Source: Streptomyces diastatochromogenes (lineage in GTDB: Bacteria > Actinomycetota > Actinomycetes > Streptomycetales > Streptomycetaceae). Taken from it: 64,000 bases of DNA. The notes below the pieces were generated by a model. It was not told where the DNA came from. It saw nothing but the letters and a program-made list of their open reading frames with translations, and made no database searches. This document shows positions 51,157 through 60,868 of the stretch, one piece after another. The stretch spans positions 3,534,001-3,598,000 of the forward strand of contig JAPTYK010000001.1 in NCBI GenBank assembly GCA_026913215.1. The letters are read 5' to 3'. Positions within the stretch are counted from its first letter, which is position 1; each line of letters opens with the position of its first letter. The position numbers and the translations under genes are program-made.

Positions 51157-51221
51157 GTGCGGTGCTCCTCCTCGAACGTCGTGGGTCCACTTCTCCCTAT
51201 GACCCTTCCAACGTACACAAA

Positions 51222-51242
51222 GTTGAGTCTATTCCGCTCAAG
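51222..51242 (-). promoter_or_regulatory. HAIR element (HspR operator) of clpB
   Basis: GTTGAGT-CTATTCC-GCTCAAG matches the HspR consensus CTTGAGT-N7-ACTCAAG with two mismatches at outer positions. It lies in the divergent region between clpB and the PPOX-like gene. Confidence 0.85.
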
Positions 51243-51279
51243 GTTTTGGTGGGAGCTCCGCCACGGGTAGTTTCCGGGC

Positions 51280-51684
51280 ATGGCCACAGACCCCAGGAAC
51301 CCGTCCGACTCGTACCTGAGCTTCTGGCGCGAGTACCACATGTGCACCCTGACCACCCCGCGCCCGGACGGCACGCCGCACGTCGTCGCGGTCGGCGTCA
51401 CGTACGACCCCGAGGGCGGGTACGCGCGCGTGATCACCAACAAGAACAGCCGGAAGGTCGCCAACGTCCTGGCGGCGGGCGCGGAGGGCGCGCGGGTCGC
51501 GGTCTGCCAGGTCGACAAGGGGCGCTGGGCCACCCTGGAGGGCGTCGCCCACATCCGTACGGAGGCCGGGACGGTCGCGGACGCCGTCGACCGCTACGCC
51601 GAGCGCTACGGGCGCGTGCCGAGCCCGAACCCGGACCGGGTCGTCATCGAGATCGCCCTCACCCGGGCGATGGGCCGCGCCTGA
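51280..51684 (+). CDS. PPOX-class F420-dependent enzyme
   Basis: A 134-aa split-barrel protein (REYHMCTLTTPRPDGTPHVV, NKNSRKVANVLAAGAEGARV, GRWATLEGVAHIRTEAG). This is the Rv1155-like group of pyridoxamine-oxidase-fold proteins, many of which use coenzyme F420. The partner substrate is unknown. Divergent from clpB; it may also feel HspR because the HAIR element lies 38 bp before its start. Confidence 0.85.
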   Translation: MATDPRNPSDSYLSFWREYHMCTLTTPRPDGTPHVVAVGVTYDPEGGYARVITNKNSRKVANVLAAGAEGARVAVCQVDKGRWATLEGVAHIRTEAGTVADAVDRYAERYGRVPSPNPDRVVIEIALTRAMGRA

Positions 51685-51702
51685 CCGGCCGCACGCGGAC
51701 GC

Positions 51703-51745
51703 ACAGCGGCGCCATCGCGTTTCAGGTCCGCGATGGCGCCGCTGT
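51703..51745. terminator. Bidirectional terminator, PPOX / Rieske-like gene
   Basis: A 17-bp perfect stem (ACAGCGGCGCCATCGCG and complement) with a 9-nt loop. On the minus strand it overlaps the last codons of the Rieske-like gene. Confidence 0.8.
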
Positions 51746-52102
51746 GGGGAAGTGCCGGAGCGATCTACAACGACGGGGGAATCGCTCAGGCACTGCGGGG
51801 GTGGCGGTGATGGTCTCGGGTTCGATCAGCTGGTGGTCGCGCTGGTCGAGATTGACGAAGATCATGCCGTACCGGATGGCACAGCGGATGGGCTGCGGGG
51901 CGCCTCGGGGGCGGCGCAGGCACCGGTACGCGCGGACGTCTTCGTCCTGTCCGCGGGCGACGACGATCGGCTCTCCGAAGAGCGTGACCTTCAGCGAGTC
52001 GCCACGGTGGGGGATGGCCGTGGCGAGGTCGACGAAATGCCAGCCGGAGCGATAGGCCGAAGCCATCTCCCGGCGGAACCTGGAGTCATCGGGAACGTTC
52101 AT
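51722..52102 (-). CDS. Rieske-fold-like protein lacking cluster ligands
   Basis: A 126-aa protein (MNVPDDSRFRREMASAYRSG). Its core (WHFVDLATAIPHRGDSLKVT, LFGEPIVVARGQDEDVRAYR, then RYGMIFVNLDQRD) follows the start of Rieske oxygenase alpha subunits, but where C-x-H-R-G should bind the 2Fe-2S cluster it reads CLRRPRGAP, and no second C-x2-H pair follows. It therefore seems unable to hold a Rieske cluster. The stop falls inside the terminator hairpin, so the true end may be a few codons earlier if a base is missing. It follows the DPGW peptide gene by 8 bp. Confidence 0.65.
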   Translation of the reverse strand: MNVPDDSRFRREMASAYRSGWHFVDLATAIPHRGDSLKVTLFGEPIVVARGQDEDVRAYRCLRRPRGAPQPIRCAIRYGMIFVNLDQRDHQLIEPETITATPAVPERFPRRCRSLRHFPTAAPSRT

Positions 52103-52110
52103 GCGCCCGT

Positions 52111-52326
52111 CTAGTTCCAGCCGGGGTCCTGCGCGGGGGCCACGCTCCAGCCCGGGTCGTCCACCGCGGTGGGGGCCGCGAGGTGCCAGCCCGGGTCGAG
52201 CGGGGCGGCCTGCACGTGCGCCGGCTCCGAGTGCCAGCCCGGGTCGAGGGCCACCCCCGCGCCCACCGTGGCGGCCGCGATGAAGGCGACTCCGGCCGCC
52301 GCGCGTATGAGCTTCTTCATCATCAC
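52111..52326 (-). CDS. Small secreted peptide with four DPGW repeats
   Basis: A 71-aa protein with a typical signal peptide (KKLIRAAAGVAFIAAATVGA, residues 4-23) and a predicted mature part of about 45 residues that holds DPGW at 28-31, 44-47, 57-60 and 67-70, the last one residue from the C-terminus. Spacers are Ala/Pro/His-rich and there is no Cys. The repeat form resembles a multi-copy peptide precursor or a short surface ligand, but I know no described family. It starts at GTG 52326 (followed by two ATG codons) with GTGAGG upstream, 8 bp before the Rieske-like gene and divergent from a TrmB/LuxR regulator. Confidence 0.75.
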   Translation of the reverse strand: MMMKKLIRAAAGVAFIAAATVGAGVALDPGWHSEPAHVQAAPLDPGWHLAAPTAVDDPGWSVAPAQDPGWN

Positions 52327-52346
52327 CGAGCAACCTCACTTGAAGG

Positions 52347-52445
52347 CATCGTCTGTTTCCAACCCCCGCAGGTAAGACGATGGCTTACTCTCTGCGCCTG
52401 CACCACCAAACCCAGGCATCATGTTCCTGAGATGCAGGAGCCTGG
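52347..52445. promoter_or_regulatory. Divergent promoter region with inverted repeats
   Basis: Between the DPGW gene and the regulator: CATCGTC (52347-52353) with GACGATG (52376-52382), and a nested pair CCAGGC (52412-52417)/GCCTGG (52440-52445) enclosing GCATC (52416-52420)/GATGC (52431-52435). These are candidate binding sites for the adjacent regulator. Confidence 0.45.
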
Positions 52446-52455
52446 GGGTGTACAT

Positions 52456-53436
52456 ATGCGGAAACAAGCGGACGAAACGGGTCACCCACATTCGCACGCG
52501 GAACTCTGCGAAGCGGGCTCCGAGCTATACGCGGCCGCTCTGCGGACCGGGCGAATACCCCGGTCAGAGGCGGTCGAGGCACCGTGCCTCCTCGACCTCT
52601 CCCTGCTCCACCCCGACCCGGACGACGCGCAGTGGCTCCGCCCGGTTCCCCCCTCCGCGGCGCTCGCCCAGCTGCTCCAGCCGATCGAACGGGAGATCCT
52701 CGACCGCCGGCGGCGCACCGTCGCGCTCTCCGACGCCTTCGAGCCGTTCATGGCCATCAGCGCCCACGACTCACCCGCCACACACGCCATCAACGTCCTC
52801 GAGGGCATCGACCGCATCAACTCCACCCTCGACCGCGTCGTGGCCAACTGCCGCAGCGAGCTCCTCACCGTCCAGCCGGGCGGCGGCCGCCCCGCGCAGG
52901 CCCTCAGCGAGGCCCTGGACCGCGTCTCCCCGCTCCTCGGCCGCGGCATCAGCATGCGCACGCTCTACCAGCACACCGCGCGCCACACCGAGCTCACGCT
53001 GACCTATCTGGAGCACGTCGGCCCCGAGGTCCAGGTCCGCACCCTCGAAGAGATCATCGACCGGCTGATCATCGTCGACCGCGAGGTCGCCTTCATCCCG
53101 GCCCGCAGCGACCGCCAGGTGGCCCTGGAGCTGCGCCACCCCGGCCTCGTCGCCTACCTCTGCGGCGTCTTCGACCAGTTCTGGCAGCTGGCGGTGCCGA
53201 TCCGGGAGGAGATCCCGTACGACATCAAGACCGACGGCATCGGCGGCGTCCAGCGGTCCATCGCCCGGCTCCTCGTCGAGGGGCACGTCGACGAGGCCAT
53301 CGCCCGCCGGCTCGGAATGAACGTACGGACCTGCCGGGCGCACATCGCCAAGCTCGCCGCCGCCCTCGGCAGCGGCAGCCGGGCCCAGCTCGGCTATCTG
53401 ATCGCCCAGTCCGGGATGCTCGAACGGGACAACTGA
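52456..53436 (+). CDS. TrmB-like regulator with LuxR-type HTH
   Basis: A 326-aa regulator. Residues about 1-130 are helical, about 140-250 match the sugar/ligand-type TrmB C-domain seen in actinobacterial regulators (ISMRTLYQHTARHTELTLTY, LEEIIDRLIIVDREVAFIPA), and the C-terminus is a LuxR-type HTH (VDEAIARRLGMNVRTCRAHI, AKLAAALGSGSRAQLGYLIA). ATG 52456 follows a GGGGGT run. The ligand is unknown. Divergent from the DPGW peptide/Rieske-like pair, which it probably controls. Confidence 0.82.
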   Translation: MRKQADETGHPHSHAELCEAGSELYAAALRTGRIPRSEAVEAPCLLDLSLLHPDPDDAQWLRPVPPSAALAQLLQPIEREILDRRRRTVALSDAFEPFMAISAHDSPATHAINVLEGIDRINSTLDRVVANCRSELLTVQPGGGRPAQALSEALDRVSPLLGRGISMRTLYQHTARHTELTLTYLEHVGPEVQVRTLEEIIDRLIIVDREVAFIPARSDRQVALELRHPGLVAYLCGVFDQFWQLAVPIREEIPYDIKTDGIGGVQRSIARLLVEGHVDEAIARRLGMNVRTCRAHIAKLAAALGSGSRAQLGYLIAQSGMLERDN

Positions 53437-53437
53437 A

Positions 53438-53473
53438 AGAGGCCCCCTCCACCGGCTGGTAGAGGGGGCCTCT
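53438..53473. terminator. Bidirectional terminator, regulator/hspR
   Basis: A 12-bp perfect stem (AGAGGCCCCCTC and complement) between the convergent TrmB/LuxR and hspR stops. Confidence 0.88.
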
Positions 53474-53504
53474 TCCGGACAGAAGCCGCGGGGGAAAGCG
53501 GGGG

Positions 53505-53939
53505 CTACTCGCCGCGCTTCGGGCGCCACACCACGAGGGCGCTCGCCTGCTGCACGTCGGTGTAGGGCACCAGGTCCCGGCGGTACGAGGCGTGCACCTG
53601 GGCCTCGCGCTGGCGCAGCGTCGCCGCCGCGCCCTCGACCGCCGCCGACAGCTCGGACACCCGTGCCTGGAGCGCCGCGACCTGGTTCTCCAGTTCGATG
53701 ATCCGCTTGATCCCGGCCAGGTTGATGCCCTCGTCCTGCGACAGCTGCTGCACCTGGCGGAGCAGCTCGATGTCACGGGCCGAGTAGCGCCGCCCGCGGC
53801 CCGCCGTGCGGTCCGGGGAGACCAGACCGAGCCGGTCGTACTGCCGCAGGGTCTGCGGATGCAGACCGGAGAGCTGGGCCGCCACCGAGATGACGTACAC
53901 CGGCGACTCGTCGGTCAGCTCGTACGGATTGCGTCTCAC
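53505..53939 (-). CDS. hspR: Heat-shock repressor HspR
   Basis: A 144-aa MerR-family repressor. HTH ISVAAQLSGLHPQTLRQYDR and wing TAGRGRRYSARDIELLRQ, then a coiled helix (IIELENQVAALQARVSELSA). HspR binds HAIR elements with DnaK as co-repressor and switches off dnaK, clpB and lon until heat titrates DnaK. It is the last gene of the dnaK operon, 4 bp after dnaJ, which closes the feedback loop. Confidence 0.96.
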   Translation of the reverse strand: MRRNPYELTDESPVYVISVAAQLSGLHPQTLRQYDRLGLVSPDRTAGRGRRYSARDIELLRQVQQLSQDEGINLAGIKRIIELENQVAALQARVSELSAAVEGAAATLRQREAQVHASYRRDLVPYTDVQQASALVVWRPKRGE

Positions 53940-53943
53940 CGGG

Positions 53944-55113
53944 TCACGCTCCCTTCGCGGCCTGGAACAGCTCGGCCCTCGGGTCCTCGGAGGCGGTCGC
54001 CTCGCGGAAGGTCTCCAGGGCCTCGCGCGCCTTGTCGTCGAGCTCCTTCGGCACCGCCACCTCGACCGTCACGAGGAGGTCGCCGCGCGTGCCGTCCTTG
54101 CGGACCGCGCCCTTGCCGCGGGCGCGCATGGTCCGGCCGTTCAGGGTGCCCGCGGGCAGCTTGAGGGTGACCGCGGGGCCGCCGAGGGTCGGGACCTTGA
54201 TCTCGCCGCCGAGCGCCGCCTCCGAGAAGGAGACCGGCACCGTGACGGTGAGGTTGTCGTCCCTGCGGCCGAAGACCGGGTGGTCGTCGACGTGCACGAC
54301 GACGTACAGGTCGCCGTTGGGCCCGCCGCGCTCGCCCGGAGCTCCCTTGCCGCGCAGACGGATCTTCTGGTTGTCGCTGACGCCCGCCGGGATGCGGACC
54401 TGCATGGTGCGGGAGGACTTGGCCCGCCCGCTGCCCTTGCAGACCTCGCAGGGGGTCTCGGCGATGAGGCCGCGGCCCTTGCAGTCCACGCAGGGGTCGG
54501 TGAGCGAGAAGCCGCCGCCGCTGCCGCGCGAGACCTGCCCGGTGCCGACGCAGGTCGGGCACACGCGGGGCGTGCCGTTCTTGTCGCCGGTGCCCGAGCA
54601 CGCCGTGCAGGGCTGCTGGCTGGACATCCGCAGCGGCACGGTCGCGCCCTCGATGGCCTCGGTGAAGCTGAGCGTCACCTCGGACTCGATGTCCTGGCCG
54701 CGCCGCCGCTGGGTGCAGGTGCCCGCTCCCCGCCGCGGTTGAACAGGCCGCCGAAGACGTCCCCGATGCCTCCGCCGCCGAAGCCGCCGCCCGCCCGCCC
54801 TGGGCGCCCCGAAGAGGTCGCCCAGGTCGAAGTTGAACGAGCCGCCGCCGGGGCCGCCGGCCCGGAAGCCGCCGTTCCCGAAGAGGGCGCGGGCGTCGTC
54901 GTACTCCTTGCGCTTCTTGGGGTCGCCGATGACGTCGTTCGCCTCGGAGATCTCCTTGAAGCGCGCCTCGGCGCTCGCGTCACCCTTGTTGGCGTCCGGA
55001 TGGTTCTCGCGGGCGAGCTTCCGGTACGCCTTCTTGATCTCGGCCTCGGTGGCGTCCTTGGGGACGCCGAGAACCTTGTAGTAGTCCTTCTCGACGAAGT
55101 CCTTCGTGCTCAT
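53944..55113 (-). CDS. dnaJ: Chaperone DnaJ (compensating frameshifts)
   Basis: About 390 aa. J-domain (YYKVLGVPKDATEAEIKKAY, HPD in ENHPDANKG), Gly/Phe region, four CxxCxGxG zinc repeats (CTACSGTG, CPTCVGTG, CVDCKGRG, CEVCKGSG) and the C-terminal substrate domain. Between about 54725 and 54795 the frame is lost and regained: the correct segment should read GGGFGGGGIGDVFGGLFNRG, in another frame than its flanks, so at least two indels are present. The open frame hides this damage. Confidence 0.95.
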   Translation of the reverse strand: MSTKDFVEKDYYKVLGVPKDATEAEIKKAYRKLARENHPDANKGDASAEARFKEISEANDVIGDPKKRKEYDDARALFGNGGFRAGGPGGGSFNFDLGDLFGAPRAGGRRLRRRRHRGRLRRPVQPRRGAGTCTQRRRGQDIESEVTLSFTEAIEGATVPLRMSSQQPCTACSGTGDKNGTPRVCPTCVGTGQVSRGSGGGFSLTDPCVDCKGRGLIAETPCEVCKGSGRAKSSRTMQVRIPAGVSDNQKIRLRGKGAPGERGGPNGDLYVVVHVDDHPVFGRRDDNLTVTVPVSFSEAALGGEIKVPTLGGPAVTLKLPAGTLNGRTMRARGKGAVRKDGTRGDLLVTVEVAVPKELDDKAREALETFREATASEDPRAELFQAAKGA

Positions 55114-55146
55114 CGACGTCCCTCCTCCCGCGTACGGGTACGGCTG

Positions 55147-55784
55147 TTACTCGCTGTCCTTCTCGGACTTCTCGGACTTGCCGGAGTCTTCCGACTCCTC
55201 GGCCTTGCCCTGGGCCCCCGGCTGGGGCTCGGCGACGGCCACGCGGGCGGGCCGGATGGTCCGCTCGCCGATCCGGTACCCCGGCTGCAGGATCGCCACG
55301 CAGGTCGTCTCGGTGACGTCCGGCGCGTACGAGTGCATCAGGGCCTCGTGGATCGTCGGGTCGAAGGGCTCGCCCTCCTTGCCGAACTGCTGCAGACCCA
55401 TCTTGGCGACGACGGTCTCCAGCGATTCGGCCACCGACTTGAACCCGCCCACGAGCTCGCCGTGGTCCCGGGCCCGGCCGACGTCGTCGAGCACGGGAAG
55501 GAGCTCGGACAGGAGGCTCGCGACGGCGATCTCCTTGACCGTGACCCGGTCCCGCTCCACGCGGCGGCGGTAGTTCTGGTACTCGGCCTGGAGCCGCTGG
55601 AGGTCACCGGTGCGCTCGGTGAGCGCCGTACGGGCCTGGTCCAGCTGCGCCAGCAGGGCTACGTCCGTAGCGTCCCCGGCCGGGGCCGTCGAGTCCTCCT
55701 CGGACTCGACGGTCTCGGCGGCGTCGTCAGCGGTGGCGCCGGAGGGGACGTCGGGCTTCTCCTCGAAGCCCGGGGTCTCCTCGG

Positions 55785-55788
<4 letters not shown>
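55147..55788 (-). CDS. grpE: Nucleotide exchange factor GrpE
   Basis: A 213-aa GrpE that releases ADP from DnaK. Acidic disordered N-terminus, long dimer coiled coil (QLDQARTALTERTGDLQRLQ, EYQNYRRRVERDRVTVKEIA) and beta domain (DPTIHEALMHSYAPDVTETT, VAILQPGYRIGERTIRPARV). Starts within the dnaK stop (ATGA). The tail is Lys/Glu/Ser-rich. Confidence 0.96.
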
Positions 55789-57608
<1,820 letters not shown>

Positions 57609-57630
57609 TTCGATTCCTCCAGCTGACTGA

Positions 57631-57651
57631 CTTGAGTGGAACTGACTCAAG
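57631..57651 (-). promoter_or_regulatory. HAIR element 1 (HspR operator) of dnaK operon
   Basis: CTTGAGT-GGAACTG-ACTCAAG is an exact match to the HspR consensus, 23-43 bp upstream of the dnaK start. Confidence 0.95.
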
Positions 57652-57682
57652 GATGCACGACGAACCCCGGCGCGTCAACAGA

Positions 57683-57703
57683 CCTGAGCGTGGTCGACTC
57701 AAC
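57683..57703 (-). promoter_or_regulatory. HAIR-like element 2 of dnaK operon
   Basis: CCTGAGC-GTGGTCG-ACTCAAC keeps the 7-7-7 geometry with some mismatches to the HAIR consensus, 52 bp (five helical turns) upstream of element 1. Multiple HspR sites are known at Streptomyces dnaK promoters. Confidence 0.7.
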
Positions 57704-57835
57704 TCTTCGCCGATCCCGCCACTCAAAGAGCGTGCCGCTCCCCCGTTTGACCGGTTTCGCGTGAGAGGGTCCGGACATAGTCAGGACATATCCCGCATCC
57801 CCTGTTCCAGGATCCCCGCCGAAGGGTGTGAGCGC

Positions 57836-58314
57836 ATGACGGCGAAGCGCGCGTTCGACGTGGCGGGCGGGCTCGTCCTGCTCCTCGCCCTCGCGCCCCT
57901 GATCGCCTGGGCCGCCCTCTCCGTCACCCTCGGCGGGAGCGGCCCGGTCCTGCGCCGCCGGACGGTGGCCGGCCTGGCGGGACGGCCCTTCACGATGCTG
58001 ACCTTCCGCACGAGGAGCCCGCTGGCCGCGCTGCCGCTCCTGCTCCACGTGGTCACGGGCCGGATGTCGCTCGTCGGACCGTGCCCGCTGACCCCGGGCC
58101 ACCGCGAGTGCGCGGGCGAGGGCGGCGCCGGCTCTCCGTCCGTCCGGGGCTGACGGGACCGTGGCAGATCAGCGGCCGCTCGGAGCTGCCCTGGGAGGAG
58201 CGCGAGCTGCTCGATCTCCACTATGTGGACCACCACTGGCTGGGGATGGACCTGCTGATCCTTGCGCGTACGCTTCCAGCAGTCCGCAGGCGTCGCACGG
58301 CAAGGTTTGCCTGA
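57836..58314 (+). CDS. Degenerate monotopic phosphoglycosyltransferase-like protein (one frameshift)
   Basis: A 159-aa protein with one base restored near 58125. The N-terminus (KRAFDVAGGLVLLLALAPLI) is the re-entrant helix motif of WcaJ/PglC sugar transferases, and the C-terminal part keeps RPGLTGPWQISGRSELPWEE. The catalytic Asp-Glu pair expected in a LDELPQL-type motif is replaced by LAALPLL, and the following GPRP is GPCP. The protein is also shorter than usual (about 200 aa for PglC). It is thus likely inactive as a transferase, though not an obvious pseudogene. Confidence 0.7.
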
Positions 58315-58421
58315 GCGACACATATCACCGCGAGCGCCGCTACAGCGCGGCGCCGTGACCGGGTAATGTCAGCGGGAACTCCATAAGTTACCGCTTAGTA
58401 GGCCCGCCCGAGGAGCCCGTC

Positions 58422-60680
58422 ATGCAACTCGCCGCGATCATCGTGTCGATCGCCATCACGGTGGTGGCCGTCGCGCTGTTCGGCCGCGCCACCGTGCAGA
58501 TCTACCGCTTCGTCCGGCTCGGTCAGCCGGTACCCGCCGGCACGCGCACCGGAGACCCCAAGGCCCGCACCGTCACGCTGGTCAAGGAGTTCCTCGGCCA
58601 CACGCGCATGAACCGCTGGGGCATCGTCGGCTTCGCGCACTGGTTCGTCGCGGTGGGCTTCTTCTCGCTGCTCCTCACGATCGTGAACGCCTTCGGCCAG
58701 CTCTTCCAGGCCGACTGGCTCATCCCGATCATCGGCGACTGGCTGCCGTACGAGATCTTCACCGAGTTCCTCGGCCTGATGACGGTCCTGGGCATCGTGA
58801 CCCTCATCGTCATCCGCCAGCTGAGCAAGCCGACCAAGGCCGGCCGCAAGTCCCGCTTCGCCGGCTCCAAGACCGGCCAGGCGTACTTCGTCGAGGCCGT
58901 CATCCTGATCGTCGGCGTCTGCATCATGACGCTCCGCGCCCTCGAAGGCGTCCAGCACCACGTGACGAGCTGGGAGCCCGGCTTCTTCGCCTCGTACCCG
59001 CTGATCGCGCTCCTCGACGGCCTGGACCTCAGCACGATCCAGTACCTCACCTACGGCTTCGCCTGCCTCAAGATCGTCACGTCCTTCACCTGGATGATCA
59101 CGGTCTCGCTCAACACCAACATGGGCGTCGCCTGGCACCGCTTCCTCGGCTTCCCGAACATCTGGTTCAAGCGCAACGCCGACGGCTCCACCGCCCTGGG
59201 CGCGCTCCAGCCGATGACCACGGCCGGCAAGGAGATCGACTGGGAGGACCCGGCCGAGGACGCCGTCTTCGGCGTCTCCCAGGTCGAGCAGTTCTCCTGG
59301 AAGGGCATCCTCGACTTCTCCACCTGCACCGAGTGCGGCCGCTGTCAGTCGCAGTGCCCCGCCTGGAACACGGGCAAGCCGCTCTCCCCCAAGCTCCTCA
59401 TCATGTCCCTCCGGGACCACGCCCACGCCAAGGCGCCGTACCTGCTCGCGGGCGGCGGCAAGGACATGGAGGGCAACGAGAAGGCGTCCGAGGAGCAGCT
59501 GAAGGACGTCCCCGCCGCCGCCCTGGCCGAGGCCGAGCGCCCCCTCATCGGCACCGCCGAGGAGAACGGCGTCATCGACCCCGACGTCCTGTGGTCCTGC
59601 ACCACCTGCGGCGCCTGCGTCGAGCAGTGCCCGGTCGACATCGAGCACATCGACCACATCGTCGACATGCGCCGCTACCAGGTGATGATCGAGTCCGCGT
59701 TCCCGTCCGAGGCGGGCACGATGCTCAAGAACCTGGAGAAGAAGGGCAACCCCTGGGGTCTCGCCAAGAAGCAGCGCGTCGAGTGGACCAAGGAGGTCGA
59801 CTTCGAGGTCCCGATCATCGGGAAGGACGCGGAGGACCTCTCCGAGTTCGACTACCTCTACTGGGTCGGCTGCGCCGGCGCCCTGGAGGACCGGGCCAAG
59901 AAGACCACCAAGGCCTTCGCGGAGCTCCTCCACATCGCGGGCGTCAAGTTCGCGATCATGGGCGGCGACGAGAAGTGCACCGGTGACTCCCCCCGCCGTC
60001 TGGGCAACGAGCCGCTGTTCCAGCAGCTCGCCGCCGAGAACGTCGCCATGCTGAACATGGCCTTCGGCGAGGACGACGAGGACGAGTCGACGAAGAAGCC
60101 GAAGTCGGCGAAGAAGATCGTCTCGACCTGCCCGCACTGCTTCAACACCATCGCCAACGAGTACCCGCAGCTCGGCGGCGAGTACGAGGTCATCCACCAC
60201 ACCCAGCTGCTCCAGCACCTCATCGACGAGGGCAGGCTGATCCCGGTGACCCCGGTCGAGGGCCTCATCACCTACCACGACCCCTGCTACCTGGGCCGTC
60301 ACAACAAGGTCTACACGCCGCCGCGCGAGATCATGTCCGCCGTCCCCGGCCTGCGCCAGCAGGAGATGCACCGCCACAAGGAGCGCGGCTTCTGCTGCGG
60401 CGCCGGCGGTGCCCGGATGTGGATGGAGGAGCGGATCGGCAAGCGCATCAACAACGAGCGCGTCGACGAGGCCCTGTCCCTCAACCCGGACATCGTCTCC
60501 ACCGCCTGCCCCTTCTGCCTCGTCATGCTGACCGACTCGGTCAACGGCAAGAAGAACGAGGGCAAGGCCAAGGAGTCCGTCACCGTCGTCGACGTCGCCC
60601 AGCTGCTGCTCGACTCGGTGAAGGCCCCGGTCGACCCCGAGCCGGAGCCCGCCGCCGAGGAGCCGGAGCCGGCCGTCTGA
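58422..60680 (+). CDS. Membrane Fe-S heterodisulfide-reductase-like protein
   Basis: Intact 752-aa redox protein. Five or so N-terminal TMs (IIVSIAITVVAVALFGRATV, AVILIVGVCIMTLRALEGVQ) of the NarI/HdrE-like cytochrome type, then two 4Fe-4S motifs (CTECGRCQSQCPAWNTG, CTTCGACVEQCPVDIEH) and two CCG domains (CPHCFNTIANEYPQLGG, YHDPCYLGRHNKVYTPP, GFCCGAGGARMWMEERIG). Such proteins link quinone and soluble dithiol or acyl-CoA electron carriers. It has a Glu/Pro-rich tail and a GAGGAG ribosome site. Its partner is unknown. Confidence 0.9.
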   Translation: MQLAAIIVSIAITVVAVALFGRATVQIYRFVRLGQPVPAGTRTGDPKARTVTLVKEFLGHTRMNRWGIVGFAHWFVAVGFFSLLLTIVNAFGQLFQADWLIPIIGDWLPYEIFTEFLGLMTVLGIVTLIVIRQLSKPTKAGRKSRFAGSKTGQAYFVEAVILIVGVCIMTLRALEGVQHHVTSWEPGFFASYPLIALLDGLDLSTIQYLTYGFACLKIVTSFTWMITVSLNTNMGVAWHRFLGFPNIWFKRNADGSTALGALQPMTTAGKEIDWEDPAEDAVFGVSQVEQFSWKGILDFSTCTECGRCQSQCPAWNTGKPLSPKLLIMSLRDHAHAKAPYLLAGGGKDMEGNEKASEEQLKDVPAAALAEAERPLIGTAEENGVIDPDVLWSCTTCGACVEQCPVDIEHIDHIVDMRRYQVMIESAFPSEAGTMLKNLEKKGNPWGLAKKQRVEWTKEVDFEVPIIGKDAEDLSEFDYLYWVGCAGALEDRAKKTTKAFAELLHIAGVKFAIMGGDEKCTGDSPRRLGNEPLFQQLAAENVAMLNMAFGEDDEDESTKKPKSAKKIVSTCPHCFNTIANEYPQLGGEYEVIHHTQLLQHLIDEGRLIPVTPVEGLITYHDPCYLGRHNKVYTPPREIMSAVPGLRQQEMHRHKERGFCCGAGGARMWMEERIGKRINNERVDEALSLNPDIVSTACPFCLVMLTDSVNGKKNEGKAKESVTVVDVAQLLLDSVKAPVDPEPEPAAEEPEPAV

Positions 60681-60696
60681 GGCCGAACCCGACGTG

Positions 60697-60732
60697 AGGG
60701 GCCGCCCGCGCCGTACGCGCGGGGCGGCCCCT
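60697..60732 (+). terminator. Terminator after Fe-S protein gene
   Basis: AGGGGCCGCCC pairs with GGGCGGCCCCT, with an additional GCGC pair inside, 17 bp after the stop. Confidence 0.75.
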
Positions 60733-60868
60733 TCTACGGGCTCTCCTCCGGGCTCTCTCCTACGGGCTTTCCTACGGAGGCCCCCGACCCCTAGGGGATG
60801 TCACAGGTCAGTGGCAAGGAAGGGGCCTGGGGAGCACCCGCACGTCAAAAGCGGGTACGTTCGACGAC

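Noticed and set aside
54725..54795. Programmed frameshift in dnaJ
   Set aside because: No slippery heptamer with stimulator; the break resembles the many G/C-run losses elsewhere, and DnaJ is not known to be recoded.
58395..60377. 660-codon open frame opposite the Fe-S membrane protein
   Set aside because: It mirrors third-position GC of a clearly coding gene with conserved Cys motifs.
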